From assembly GCA_035610835.1 (NCBI GenBank), contig CM069441.1, positions 85,290,677 to 85,354,676 of the forward strand: DNA of 64,000 nt. Reading direction: 5' to 3'. The notes below the pieces were generated by a model. It did not search any database and was not told the origin of the DNA. It saw only the letters and a program-made list of their open reading frames with translations. Below, one piece after another: positions 34,710 to 44,656 of this stretch (its first letter is position 1; the number at the start of each line of letters is the position of its first letter). The DNA comes from Ophiura sarsii (lineage: Eukaryota > Echinodermata > Ophiuroidea > Amphilepidida > Ophiuridae). The translations under genes and the position numbers were made by a program.

Positions 34710-37147
34710 CTGTCAAAAAAGGAAATATTGTAGTTAGACTTAGAGACGTCGTCATTTATTAACCTATGTGCTATGACATCTAGTGACCAATACAGGATTT
34801 AAGTGGATATCATAGAAAGAAACCCAGATCATTCGGTAGTGAAATTATTTTGATCACGTGACTCATCTGAATGACATGCCGTGGAGGCCATTTTTTTATC
34901 GACAAAAGGAATTTTTGTAGGGGGCCATTTTGAAAGAATGGTCGTATCCCAACAGATTGGTTAACGTTGAAAATATCATTTAGATGAGTCCCCTGAACAA
35001 ACTTGAATAAACTTGTACCACCTTCTACATTTTGCTGTAATCTTTATATAATCTGCAGAATTATTAAGTTGTCTTTCAAATGCCGTTAATTATTGCTTTC
35101 TTATTTAGTGATGAGTTAACGCAACGTAGCACTTGCAGAATGTAAGAACAGTTGTTTGTTTTATATTTTACTGTTGGATGACTGAGAATAGTCATCTACT
35201 CCTTTGGATTCTTGATGAAACTACTCAATTTCCTTAAGATGGAACCCTTTTGTTTTAATGGTATCGCCAATCTCAATCTCTCATTCGAAATAATAACTTG
35301 AAGTATCTCTATTTTCCCCCGGAAAGCCCCTTGGTTTTAAGCTAGCTATACCACTTTTTAATTATAGTTATTTAGGCTATGTCGTATAAGTATTATTTTA
35401 TTAAAACCGCAATAAGAAAACAAACACGTATGCTTGTAAAAAGTAACTAATACTAATTACCTACCACGTTTATTCGAAAGTGTGTCTTCATCTACATCTT
35501 TAGGACGTCCACCTATTAGATAAAGCATGCACACAAACCTTTGTTAGCTAAAGGTTAAGAGTTTTACTAGGTTTGCTGTGAAATGGGTAGGTATCTCCTA
35601 GCTCAATCTCTCATTCGAAAGAATAACTTGAATTATCCCAATGTCCCATAAGTATTATTCTATTGAAACTGCAATCAGAACGTGTGTCTTCATCTTCATC
35701 TTCAGGAAGTATACCTACCAAATAAAGCATGCAATCAAACCTTTGTTTCAAGCTAGCTATACCAATTTATAATTATAGTTAGTAAGGCTATATCTCATAA
35801 GTATTATTTTATTGAAACCGCAATGAAAACAAACACGTTTGCTCGTAAAAAGTAATTAATTATAATTACCTACCACGTTTATTCGAAGGTGCGTCTTCAT
35901 CTTCATCTTCAGGAAGTACACCTACTAAATAAAGCATGCAATCAAACCTTTGTTAGCTAAAGGTTAAGAGTTTTACTAGGTTCGCTGTTGAACTAGTTAT
36001 GAACTGTAAATCTTTCGTCATGATTAATTCTGACATCATCAGGACCAATCCATTACAAATAAGTAATTTTTCATGAGACTTCTGTTTGTCTCAGGGTCAT
36101 CATTTGGACATCAACCAAATTCTAGTTCAGAAATGGGTAGGTATCTCCTATCTCAATCTCTCATTCGAAAGAATAACTTAAATTATCCCTATTTCCCCCG
36201 GGAAACCCATTGGTTTCAAGCTAGCTATAGTTATATAGGCTATGTCCTATAAATATTATTTATTTGAAACTGCAATCAGAAAACGAATACGTTTGCTCGT
36301 AAAAAAATAACTAACACTAATTACCTACCACGTTTAATCGAAAGTGCGTCTTCATCTTCATCTTCAGGAAGTACACCTACTAAATCAAGCATGCAATCAA
36401 ACCTTTGTTAGCTAAAGGTTAAGTGTTTTACTAGGTTTGCTGCTGAACTAGTTATTAACTGTAAATCTTTCGTCAGGATTAATTCAGACATCAGGATCAA
36501 TTCATTACGAATAAATCATTTTATGTTTGTAAAGGGTCATCGTTTGGACATCAAACAAATTCTAGTACAGAAATGGGTAGGTATCTCCTATCTCAAGCTC
36601 TCATTCGAAAGAATAACTTGAATTATTACTAATTCCCCCGGGAAACCCCTTGGTTTCAAGGTAGCTATACCAATTTATGACTATGTCCCATAAGCATTAT
36701 TCTTATTGAAACTGCAATCAGAAAACGAATACGTTTGCTTGTAAAAAGTAACTAAGACTAATTACTTACCACGTTTATTCGAAAGTGCGTCTTCATCTTC
36801 AGGAAGTACACCTCCTAGATAAAAGCATGGAAACCTTTGTTAGTTAAAGGCTTAGAGTTTTACTAGGTTTGCTGTGGAACTAGTTATGAACTGTAAATCT
36901 TTCGTCAGGATTAATTCTGACATCATCAGACCAATTCATTAAGAATATATCATTTCATCATAATACTTCTGTTTGTATGAGATCATCACTTGGACATCAA
37001 CTAATTATATTACAAAATGGGTAGGTATCTCCAATCTCAATCTCTCATTCAAAAGAATATCTTCAATTATCCCTATTTTTCCCAAGGTCGCTCTGTAGTC
37101 TCGGATTGTTCTCTGTCGCCTTAGGGATAGTGTTGTGCTGATAACAC

Positions 37148-37187
<40 letters not shown>

Positions 37188-39834
37188 AATCATTTATAAA
37201 GCGCATTAAACAAGTGGTACCTCTGCGCTGTACAAGTATCAAACTACAATAAGACAAATTTTAAAACTATGTAAAAAACACAAATGGAAAACGTATTTTA
37301 AAAATGCATAAAATAAGACAATTATATATTAAAACCCAACTGCTAGCAGGTGGCTAGGAGACACAAGAGTAATCAAAAAATTATATTACAAAAAATGATA
37401 GGTAAATAAAGAAATTTAACGGTCATGGACAGTGATGCAATATACATTTTTGGTAATCGGCCGAGTGCACCAAACTGGCGTAACTTAATAGAGAGGTAAG
37501 CTACCTCCCTAGTAGTTATGCCTAACTGTAGTGTAACTTACTAACGATGTAATTCTGCTGAGAGCATAACTGGCAAGTAACACCAGAATAGTAACTAGCG
37601 AGGTAAATATCCACATTAATCAGCATCGTCCCCTTAAAAAATTAATAGTCGCATATGCCAAGTGTTCACCTGTACTTTACTGTAAGATTCTGACGTGAAT
37701 GGTCATAGGTGAGTGTAAATAAAGAATCACGCTGAATCGGCTATCGGTCCGGACAAAATAACGCCATTTTTGTGGCCAAAAAAATTCAAAGTTGTGTACC
37801 GCTTTTTCAAAAATAATAAGGACTATCATGTCATTACAAACATATTTTGGGCAAGTGTCACATACAAATGTTGCACTAAAAGGTACAATTGTCATGATAA
37901 AAATCCGTTTTGTAATTTAATAGTTCAATGGTGTATTAATAACATGGTGCCACTTCTAGCGTCCAATTTCTGTCGCGTGCTACTGTGATCTTGTCTTTTA
38001 TAAACGGAAAACACGGGTTTGATTCCCGAAATTCCCTTATTTTTTTAAACATGATGGTGACTTAATGAAATCAATATAATGGCCCAGGTATTGACATACT
38101 TTAGTATTTATTTGTTATTAATCAATTGATTTATTAAATGTGTATGGTTTTTTTATACATCTTTTTTATTTACTTTTAATGTATTTATTAATTTATTTAT
38201 AATTTTTAGTAATTCATTAATTTATTTATATAACTAGGCATATGTGTTTATTCATGTATTTAATTATGTATTCGTTTATTTCAATAGTATTTGATTTCAC
38301 GTTAAATGATTAATTAATTAATTAATTAATTTGATTGATTGGTTGGTTGACTGATTGTTTGTAATTATTTCTACAAATATTCATGCATCATTGTGGAACG
38401 ATTTATAATATTTTATAATAAATTGGTCATAAATGTATCATTGAGTAAATAATGCATAAATTGATAATGAATTGTAATCGTCCATCGGGCAAATCAGAAA
38501 TTATCATATAGTTACAGCATCAACTGTTATGCTTCAACTTACACCTGGGTCCGGTCAGGTATAAGATTTAGCGTAAATTATTCGCAAGTTACTAGCCTAG
38601 TAGCTTACCTCGGTTTGGTGCTCTCAACATTTTGGGTTACGCCTCAGTTACTAGCGAGGTAGCGCTATTCTCTCAGCCACCCGCCATTGGTGCACTCGGC
38701 CGATAATGCTATAACTAAGTTTAGGTACTGGAGTTTTTGATTTTGTTGTTGTTGCTTGTTTGGGGGTAATTAGCACACATTTTTAGGAGGACAAATGCTA
38801 AACGACAACACCAATCACATGCTCCAACACGAAAGGTATCTCGGAAATGATATTAATGGGTTTTCTTCTTCTACCAGTAGCTCCCGAGTCACGTTTATTC
38901 GAAAGTGCGCCTTCATGTTCAGTAAAAGGATTCAGTGCCTCTATTAGATAAAGTATGGAAACAGACCTGCGTTAACTAAAGGTAAACATTTTAGTTGATT
39001 TGCAGTCGGACTCATTTTCAACTGTTAACACTTTCCGCGCGGCAGGCGTCTGCAGACGACATTCCAAAAGTTCACAAAATGTTTAAAAAACCATATTGTA
39101 TTGACTTTCAATACCCTATTTAAAATCACTATGAGAAATGCATTGAAAGAAGTACAAACATGCCTAGTCTTGGTTCTGTTATCCTTGAGGTATACTTTAA
39201 AAATTGGGAAAGGTTTCTGAAAAATCTGTTTTGTATTATGGCATAACTAATTGCCGCGTGGAAAGTGTTAAGGTGTATCAGATAATTTTCGATTAAATCA
39301 CCATGCGGTAAACTGTACATTTTTATGATGAAAAAATGACAATATTTCTATGATGTTTTTAAGCAAATCAAGTGTTTTTCCAAAAACAGATTTATTGTAC
39401 TACGTTTATGTATAAGGTTAAAACTTTTTATCAATTGATTTATGAAGTTCCGTTAAAATGCATAACATTTATCTTCATACGCATTCATGTTTATGAATGA
39501 ATATTATATGGCGTAAAGAAATTGTACAGCTTGATTGACTCATACCGTCCATTCTATGGTGGCAGTTTTGAACGGTATAGTGTGAGGTTTATCATTTGAA
39601 ATACACTGAAAGTGAAAAACAGGTTATCACCGATGACACCGTCAACATAGTATTAAACAGAGTAGGTGGAAACATGTTTACCCTTTTATTACATGTATAC
39701 ATTAATAATACTCTGTTGAATTGGTCAAATCATTCTGGGACATACTGTAGCATATTGTCTTACCTATATTGTCCCTCACAGCATTGACAGCCACGGCCAG
39801 AAACAACAAACCGAATACAGGAGCGGCCTTCATT
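34693..39834 (-). CDS. Micro-exon-array gene for a secreted acidic repeat precursor
   Basis: Minus-strand gene with proposed coding exons 39834-39764 (signal peptide), 38940-38875, 36811-36770, 36376-36329, 35921-35874, 35512-35465 and 34709-34693 (stop). Every intron is phase 1 and every internal exon is a multiple of three (66, 42, 48, 48, 48 nt), so the frame holds through the set and survives loss or gain of any unit. The repeated exon encodes VLPEDEDEDALSNKR preceded by a Gly made at each junction. The product is a signal peptide plus acidic 14-16-residue units, each ending in Lys-Arg, the proprotein convertase site, then a short tail. This resembles multi-copy neuropeptide or antimicrobial peptide precursors, but I recognise no family. 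The promoter, 5' exon and signal exon match the ShK-type gene downstream on the same strand. The terminal exon is the weakest part. Confidence 0.6.
35465..35512 (-). CDS. Micro-exon, 48 nt (most diverged unit)
   Basis: The acceptor TATCTAATAG and donor GTAGGT are intact. It encodes GRPKDVDEDTLSNKR, so it has lost two acidic positions but kept frame, length and the SNKR end. This is what one expects of a coding repeat under length and cleavage-site constraint. Confidence 0.6.
35681..35714 (-). pseudogene. Truncated micro-exon relic
   Basis: This unit keeps the acceptor and the first 34 nt (through the acidic run). A deletion of roughly 75 bp then removes the SNKR codons and the donor and fuses the exon to deep intron sequence (TTCTGATTGCAG). 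It cannot be spliced as an internal exon of this type. Confidence 0.7.
35874..35921 (-). CDS. Micro-exon, 48 nt
   Basis: Acceptor TATTTAGTAG, donor GTAGGTAAT, phase 1 at both ends. Encodes VLPEDEDEDAPSNKR (Leu to Pro against the consensus). A CTAAC branch-point word lies about 30 bases upstream of the acceptor, as in the other units. Confidence 0.65.
36329..36376 (-). CDS. Micro-exon, 48 nt
   Basis: Acceptor ATTTAGTAG, donor GTAGGTAAT, phase 1 at both ends. Encodes VLPEDEDEDALSIKR: the dibasic site is kept while Asn becomes Ile. Confidence 0.65.
36770..36811 (-). CDS. Micro-exon, 42 nt
   Basis: Acceptor ATCTAGGAG, donor GTAAGTAAT (the strongest donor of the set), phase 1 at both ends. Encodes VLPEDEDALSNKR. 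It is shorter by exactly one GATGAA hexamer, that is by two whole codons. Confidence 0.65.
37140..37330 (-). mobile_element. LINE 3' tail with AAT microsatellite
   Basis: A run of AAT (37146-37187) next to CATTTATAAAGCGCATTAAAC and GCGCTGTACAAGT is the reverse complement of a LINE 3' end of the AAGCGCTTT type. No RT coding sequence is attached. It sits inside a large intron of the micro-exon gene. Confidence 0.55.
37457..38703 (+). mobile_element. 1.25-kb TIR element with tRNA-like segment, copy 1
   Basis: The ends TCGGCCGAGTGCACCAA and TTGGTGCACTCGGCCGA are exact complements, and related text such as CTAGCGAGGTA continues inward. Near 38015 the phrase GGGTTTGATTCCCG looks like a decayed tRNA B box. 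A second copy in the opposite orientation is at 51023-52232. It inserted into an intron of the micro-exon gene, separating the first repeat exon from the others. No transposase is visible. Confidence 0.8.
38875..38940 (-). CDS. First repeat-type exon, 66 nt
   Basis: Acceptor TATCTAATAG, then a frame encoding ALNPFTEHEGALSNKR and DSGAT, with a phase-1 donor GTAGAAG. The GALSNKR end is shared with the downstream units. The position that serves as donor in those units is changed here (CGTGACTC), so the exon extends six codons to a new GT. Flanking intron words are shared with the array. Confidence 0.55.
39029..39267 (-). mobile_element. piggyBac-like MITE (TTAA family), copy 1
   Basis: Flanked on both sides by TTAA, with ends CACTTTCCGCGCGG and CCGCGTGGAAAGTG. 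It is 239 bp, with inner words CGTCTGCAGACGACATTCC and AACCTTTCCCAA-like text shared with the copies at 44.5, 54.1 and 55.6 kb. TTAA target duplication is the piggyBac signature. Confidence 0.85.
39764..39834 (-). CDS. Signal-peptide exon of the micro-exon gene
   Basis: After the acceptor TTTATGAACAG comes A-ATG, then 23 codons starting MKAAPVFGLLFLAVAVNA, a clear signal peptide with an N-A cleavage zone, followed by VRDNI. The donor GTAAGACA is at phase 1. It is homologous at nucleotide level to 26845-26912, including the acceptor, the single base before ATG and the donor. Confidence 0.8.
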
Positions 39835-39999
39835 CTGTTCATAAAGTATAAGGTTCAGACATTTTGATGTCATTAAATACTACTGTCATAACTCTGTGCT
39901 ATCTGGATGAATGGGTCTGGAGTGAGCTGTGAAGAATGAAAGTCTTTGCTATCTTTACAGTTTACACACACCCCAACAGTGCGTAATCACACACAAATC

Positions 40000-41513
40000 A
40001 ATGATTTCCTATACCTAGTGCAACTTTGCTGCTGTTATGCGCGGTCATTGAAACCGCCATAACTTAAAAAGTATCCATTCGATTTTGTTGAATGAGGTAT
40101 CAAACTGCGGTGAAGAAAGAAATTTGCTCATTTAATGTATATCTCAGATTTTTGGTACCGATTATCTATTTTGAATTAGCCAACCTCAAAGCACCTGGTC
40201 AGGGACTTTTGTTGCTAGGTGTATAACGTCATATACACGGCTGGCTACTTTTACTCCTGCTCCTGAAACATACTGAAAAGGCACCTACTATACTACTGCA
40301 CTCGTAACTTGTTGTGATTTTTGTTTCAATTGATAAGAAGATCGTAACACATGAGCAAGGCTCCGGCTTTAGGTATTTAATTGACCGATGCGAGAATTTT
40401 GAAAAAAGGGATGTGTTAAGGAGTCCTGGGCACGGAGATAACCATGACTTAGTACCACAGCATCCTTTCAGTGTCTGTGATGAAACCACCAATGTGTGAA
40501 GTAAATACATGAAATAACAAAAGGGGCAGGGACTCTCAGGGTTGTCCTTCGGTATTTTATTACGCATATACGCGAAATAGCAACCTTGATCATAATTCTG
40601 AATAGAACTAAGGATTACGTAATTTGCTGAACAGCATTTTTTTTCTGACTTTGTTTCCTTCATTTGGTATCACAAATTGGTATCTTTGAATTTTTACTAA
40701 TACCGTATGTGATAGAATACAATTTCTAATGAAATTTGATCATTTTGAACATGATGTTTCCTAAAAATCAAAGGTAACGTTTTGGCTATAATTTCCTAAC
40801 GGATATTTGGAATGGGCTAATCAAACAGTTAGGGAATCCATTCAAGCGTGCGTCAAATAACAGGCACAGATCAAGACAAATGCTATATAAAACTTTACCA
40901 GATTAATTGATTTTGATCAATTAAATGATCTCCATTGTAACTCTAATGACATTGATTTGGAGACTGGGGCGTTAAACTTCAGATTCATAATAACATTGAT
41001 ATATTAGACAGATCAAATTGCATTGATCAGTCAATTCATATCCTAAAATCATATACCGTACGTCTTCCTTGTCATTCTGTTATATTATCAAATGGTGCAC
41101 AATTACGATGCATAAAATTGGCAAAAATTGTATAATAGAACATTGGAAAATCTAATGCATGTCTATGTGTTTGAAATGAAGGCCTGATTCGAATGCTGGT
41201 TTTATGCCGGATCTCAAGATAATGCGTAATTCATAAATGATATATGATTGAAAATACTTATTCGTAATGAAGACAACATCAACAATAAATACGTCCAATA
41301 AATAAACACTACTCCAAAAACAAATCAAGTTTTTAGCGACTTGCTTGCATCTCTTGCAGCCTTTTATATGCACTTAACCATAGATCTTTCTCAAGGAGCT
41401 ATGACTTTAACTTAACGCGTATTCAAATTCCCCAAATTGCTATTCTTGAAGGTACGTCACGTTTTGAATAATCTAAAGGTATAACTATCATGAAGCCCTA
41501 ACATCTCACTTAC
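40000..41513. other. First intron of the micro-exon gene; no exon supported
   Basis: Open frames lie on both strands at 40229-40663, but neither resembles a known domain and no good splice sites bound them. Confidence 0.4.
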
Positions 41514-41600
41514 CTGTTATTAATAACGGGTCTCTCAAGATAATTAGTTGATGAAAGTGTTTCAGTAACTGGTGTCGGCTTTGTAGTAACAGATTTGTGT
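41514..41600 (-). other. 5' noncoding exon of the micro-exon gene
   Basis: The minus-strand text ends TTAATAACAG with the consensus donor GTAAGTGAG (boundary 41514/41513). It carries ACACCAGTTACTGAA, matching the 5' exon of the ShK-type gene. The upstream limit is estimated from the TATA position. Confidence 0.5.
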
Positions 41601-41627
41601 GTAATGTACTGCTGTCGGTACTTGGGA

Positions 41628-41696
41628 TTATATATATTCATCAACATCTTTGTAGAATATAAAAGAACCTTTTGAGGGAGGAGCCTAATGTGATGG
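41628..41696 (-). promoter_or_regulatory. Promoter of the micro-exon gene
   Basis: An AATATATATAATCC TATA-like box (41626-41639) lies below a 21-bp block at 41676-41696 (CCATCACATTAGG then CTCCTCCC on the minus strand). The block differs by one base from 31009-31029 in front of the ShK-type gene. Similar spacing in both genes supports co-regulation. Confidence 0.5.
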
Positions 41697-42067
41697 TTCA
41701 TTGATATTGATACCGGTAGAGTCAGGTGATTAAATTGCGTAACCAGGTGTTACCGATAAAATTATATCAGCAAAGTACATATCCTGTTAGGACTTTGTCT
41801 TGGCTATCACATATTCAAATTGCAGCGATATCGATCATAAAATCGCTGAGATTTTACGGATATAAGTACACAGCTTGAAAACACAAATTGCATCATTCTT
41901 CCTGCTTACCTGATTTTCTTGTCCGCCATGCTACGGAGTAATCTGCTCGCTCCCTAGTTACACCGTAACAGCGAAAGTTATCTCGCCCGTTGCGTAACAT
42001 TTTTATATCTGTAAGAAATGGACAAGTTTAGCGCTTGTGTATGTAGGCATAGGTCAGTTGACCTACA

Positions 42068-42122
42068 GCAGCCCGCTACTGATGAGACTCAAGGAGAGTC
42101 GAAACGCGTCTAGCTATTCTGC
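42068..42122 (+). ncRNA. Type I hammerhead ribozyme motif
   Basis: All catalytic-core blocks are present in order. CTGATGA at 42079-42085 is followed by stem II, GACTC/GAGTC with an AAGGA loop (42086-42100), then GAAA (42101-42104). A minimal helix III, C-GC-G, leads into GTC (42108-42110), with cleavage predicted after C42110. Stem I closes by GCTA (42075-42078) with TAGC (42111-42114), an internal loop CCC/TATT, and GCAG (42068-42071) with CTGC (42119-42122). A very short helix III and an internal loop in stem I are the known form in Penelope-like retroelements and related repeats. The host element here is not otherwise identified. Confidence 0.8.
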
Positions 42123-43616
42123 ACACCGTCATAACAGCCACTAGCCACATTTTCACCATTGTTTTATTTCGCTAAAACATGGTGGGCCTATTATAACTCT
42201 ATATACAAACGTCATTAAAGACTTTCTAAGTCTAGAATGACATTTAGTTTTCCGTATGAGTCCATAGAATTGGATCAAATATCAATTTTGAGCATTTCCC
42301 AGAGTCAATCTTGGATACGAAAGCAAGCGAGCTTTCATTCAGCAAAGAGTTTTATAAACCGGCCTGAATTCCTCGAATTATCGGGTGAACAAAAACTATC
42401 CGCCTTCATCGATTCGTTAAAGGAGGCAAGAGAGGCCTTCTGTCTTTACTCTGAATAACTTTCATTCACGAAAACCAGTTCGTCTTTTAATTCATCTTAG
42501 ATATACATTGCCATAATTACACATTAAACCTCATTTAAATTTAATATGAGTTCATACATGTTCAAATTCTAGAACATTCAATGTCATGTCTTTTAGTTCA
42601 CAACGGAATAAAGCACATACACAACTTTCAGCAAGACACTTAGTTGTCAGTTAGTAATGAGATATCATTTCCTAGTTTGGAAATTTATCATTTTAAATGT
42701 CGGATTTAGAGCCAGCTTTTGTCATGTTACACGGACGCATTTCCCGTTTGACATGAAATCATCAGTATAATATATTTTGTGAGACAAAATAGGAATTTCA
42801 AGTTTAGAAATTCATTGTTGTTTGATTTAACAAGACATAATCTAATAAGTTTTGTCGGGCAAGTGCCTTTCATTTTGATTTTCCTTTAAATCAACCACTG
42901 CTTAATTAGCATTTACACTAATTTATGTCGAAAACATTATAACGAGCAATTTATGATTTGAACGGTCCGAAAGCGGTTAGCCTGGATACCCTCCCTCTGT
43001 TTGTAATGTTCTTTTAAAGTTATCTTAAGTCTCAAGTCTTCCAGACACCACCAATTAAAGGCATACTATGTGATATTTTCCAGTGGGCGCGTCTATACAT
43101 CACTTTTTTTAGAAGTAGATTTTCTTGCAGATTTACAATTCTGATCATAAATCATGAATATATTCTGGGTTACAGAACGATACGATTCCTAATTAGTATT
43201 CAAAATCATGTTTTAGTGTGAAAATAGAGTGAAGTGAAAATAAACTGTCCGCGCGGACAATCTAATAATATATCACCTACAATACATTATAATAATGAAT
43301 GATTAATGTAGGACAATGTCCACCTTCACTGGACTACATTATTTTTTTATTTTTTTTCAAATAACGCTGTAACGTTTTATTTATGACATAAAAAAGAGAG
43401 AAGATATGCATACAGACGCTAACATTATATCTACTTTTGGTAAACTCGACGAAAAGTATTGCGGGTTTTGTATACACCCTGTTTATATAGTATTTCATTT
43501 GACTTATTCATAGAATCATATGACTTAAGTTTATACGTGATTCATAGTTTTACAGACTTTTTAAATTGTTTTTATTTTGCATGCGTACAAATAATCACTT
43601 AGTTTAAGCATGACTG
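42123..43616. other. No established gene downstream of the ribozyme
   Basis: A 73-codon frame at 42237-42458 has fairly protein-like composition (ending EAREAFCLYSE) but no recognised domain. It could be part of the element carrying the hammerhead. The rest is AT-rich with no repeats that I can name. Confidence 0.35.
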
Positions 43617-44443
43617 CACTGCAAAAAGGTTGCTTAAATATTTACTCAACATTTTACACAATGTTGTTCAAGTATGCAACCGCTCAACTGTTGAGTAAAA
43701 TTTGCCCAAAACCGTTGGATAACATGTTTTCACCAACAGTTGAGTAATTCTAGTTACTCAAAAGTTGGGCAATTATATTAACTCAACAGTTGTTCAAGTA
43801 TGCAACAGCTCAACTGTTGAGCATTTTTTAACCATTTGTTGAGTGTTTTATTGTTTATTGGTTGCGGGCTTTTATTTAGTGATTGGTTGGGTATTTTAAA
43901 CCTATACGAACATGACGAAATAAGCTTATTACATGGACGACCACAGAGATTTAGACCGATCTATCACATCATCTTCTTGACAGACCAAGCTTCAAACATT
44001 CAAAACCGGACTCACAAAACGCCTGTCAGATGCGGATTCACCGTTTTATTTACCAGATTATTATTAATCCAGATCCAGAGATCTCAGCTCGTGCAAACAG
44101 TTACTCGTGCACAAGACGCCATAATGATTGAATGACGCAATCACGAAATTGGCTTTTTTGGACAACAGTTGCCTAAAATTCACATGTGCGAAACTTGCAT
44201 CAACTGTTGCGTGATTTTCCTCAATACTCATGCAACAGTTGCCAAAGTGGAATATTTTTACGAAACATATTTTAGCAACATTTTAAGGACATTGTTTTCG
44301 ACGAATTGCTCAACGCTGGGGATTTTTTACTTTTATACAACGCCTAACTTTCTACATATATTGAATGAATTTTAATCAACACGTCAACCAACGGATGATA
44401 AAAGTACTTTTAGCAACGTATTTTAAGCGACCTTTTTGCAGTG
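43617..44443. mobile_element. Element tiled with CAACTGTTG-type words
   Basis: The ends CACTGCAAAAAGGTTGCTTAA and its complement (TTAAGCGACCTTTTTGCAGTG, one mismatch) bound 827 bp. Inside, CAACTGTTGAGTAA and GCAACAGTTG-like words recur on both strands, densest in the left 200 bp. The flanks read across as a repeat seen unbroken at 28755-28830, which gives a related empty site. The frames inside (43836-44135, 44169-44375) are not genes. Confidence 0.8.
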
Positions 44444-44499
44444 TGGTGTTTAAACACAGCTGAATTTTATTGCTTTAGAATACGTTATATTCAACAAGC

Positions 44500-44656
44500 A
44501 AGAATTACTGAACCAATACTGCACATTTTTGTATTTTATTTAAAATGCATTTCTCATGGTAATTTCAAATATATTATATTGATGAAGTTTAATGATGTTG
44601 ACATTTTTTGTGAAATTCTGGAATGTCGTCTGCAAACGCCTGTCGCGTGGAAAGTG
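44500..44656 (+). mobile_element. piggyBac-like MITE, 5'-truncated copy
   Basis: It matches the right two thirds of the TTAA family (TTACTGAACCAATACT, AATGCATTTCTCATGGTAAT, GAATGTCGTCTGC) and ends CGCGTGGAAAGTG followed by TTAA at 44657-44660. The left terminus is missing. Confidence 0.75.

Larger units (their letters stand above)
35262..37045. repeat. Tandem duplication of about 440-bp units, each with a micro-exon
   Basis: The marker AAATGGGTAGGTATCTCC recurs near 35583, 36131, 36570 and 37014. The words AGCTAGCTATACC, the micro-exon, TTGTTAGCTAAAGGTTAAG and AACTAGTTATGAACTGTAAA follow in order. One unit (about 35590-35755) is shortened by an internal deletion. A related but more diverged segment surrounds the first repeat exon at 38875-38940. 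Intron sequence is nearly as similar as the exons, so amplification was recent. Confidence 0.9.

Noticed and set aside
40229..40663. 144-codon minus frame with many cysteines, and an opposite-strand frame at 40314-40499
   Set aside because: Cysteine spacing matches no known module, no splice sites bound it, and it lies in the first intron of the micro-exon gene.
42237..42458. 73-codon frame as a stand-alone gene
   Set aside because: No domain, signal peptide or splice context; more likely part of a retroelement fragment linked to the hammerhead, so not listed as a CDS.
43836..44375. Two plus-strand frames of 99 and 68 codons
   Set aside because: They lie inside the CAACTGTTG-tiled element and contain its repeat word; no domain.
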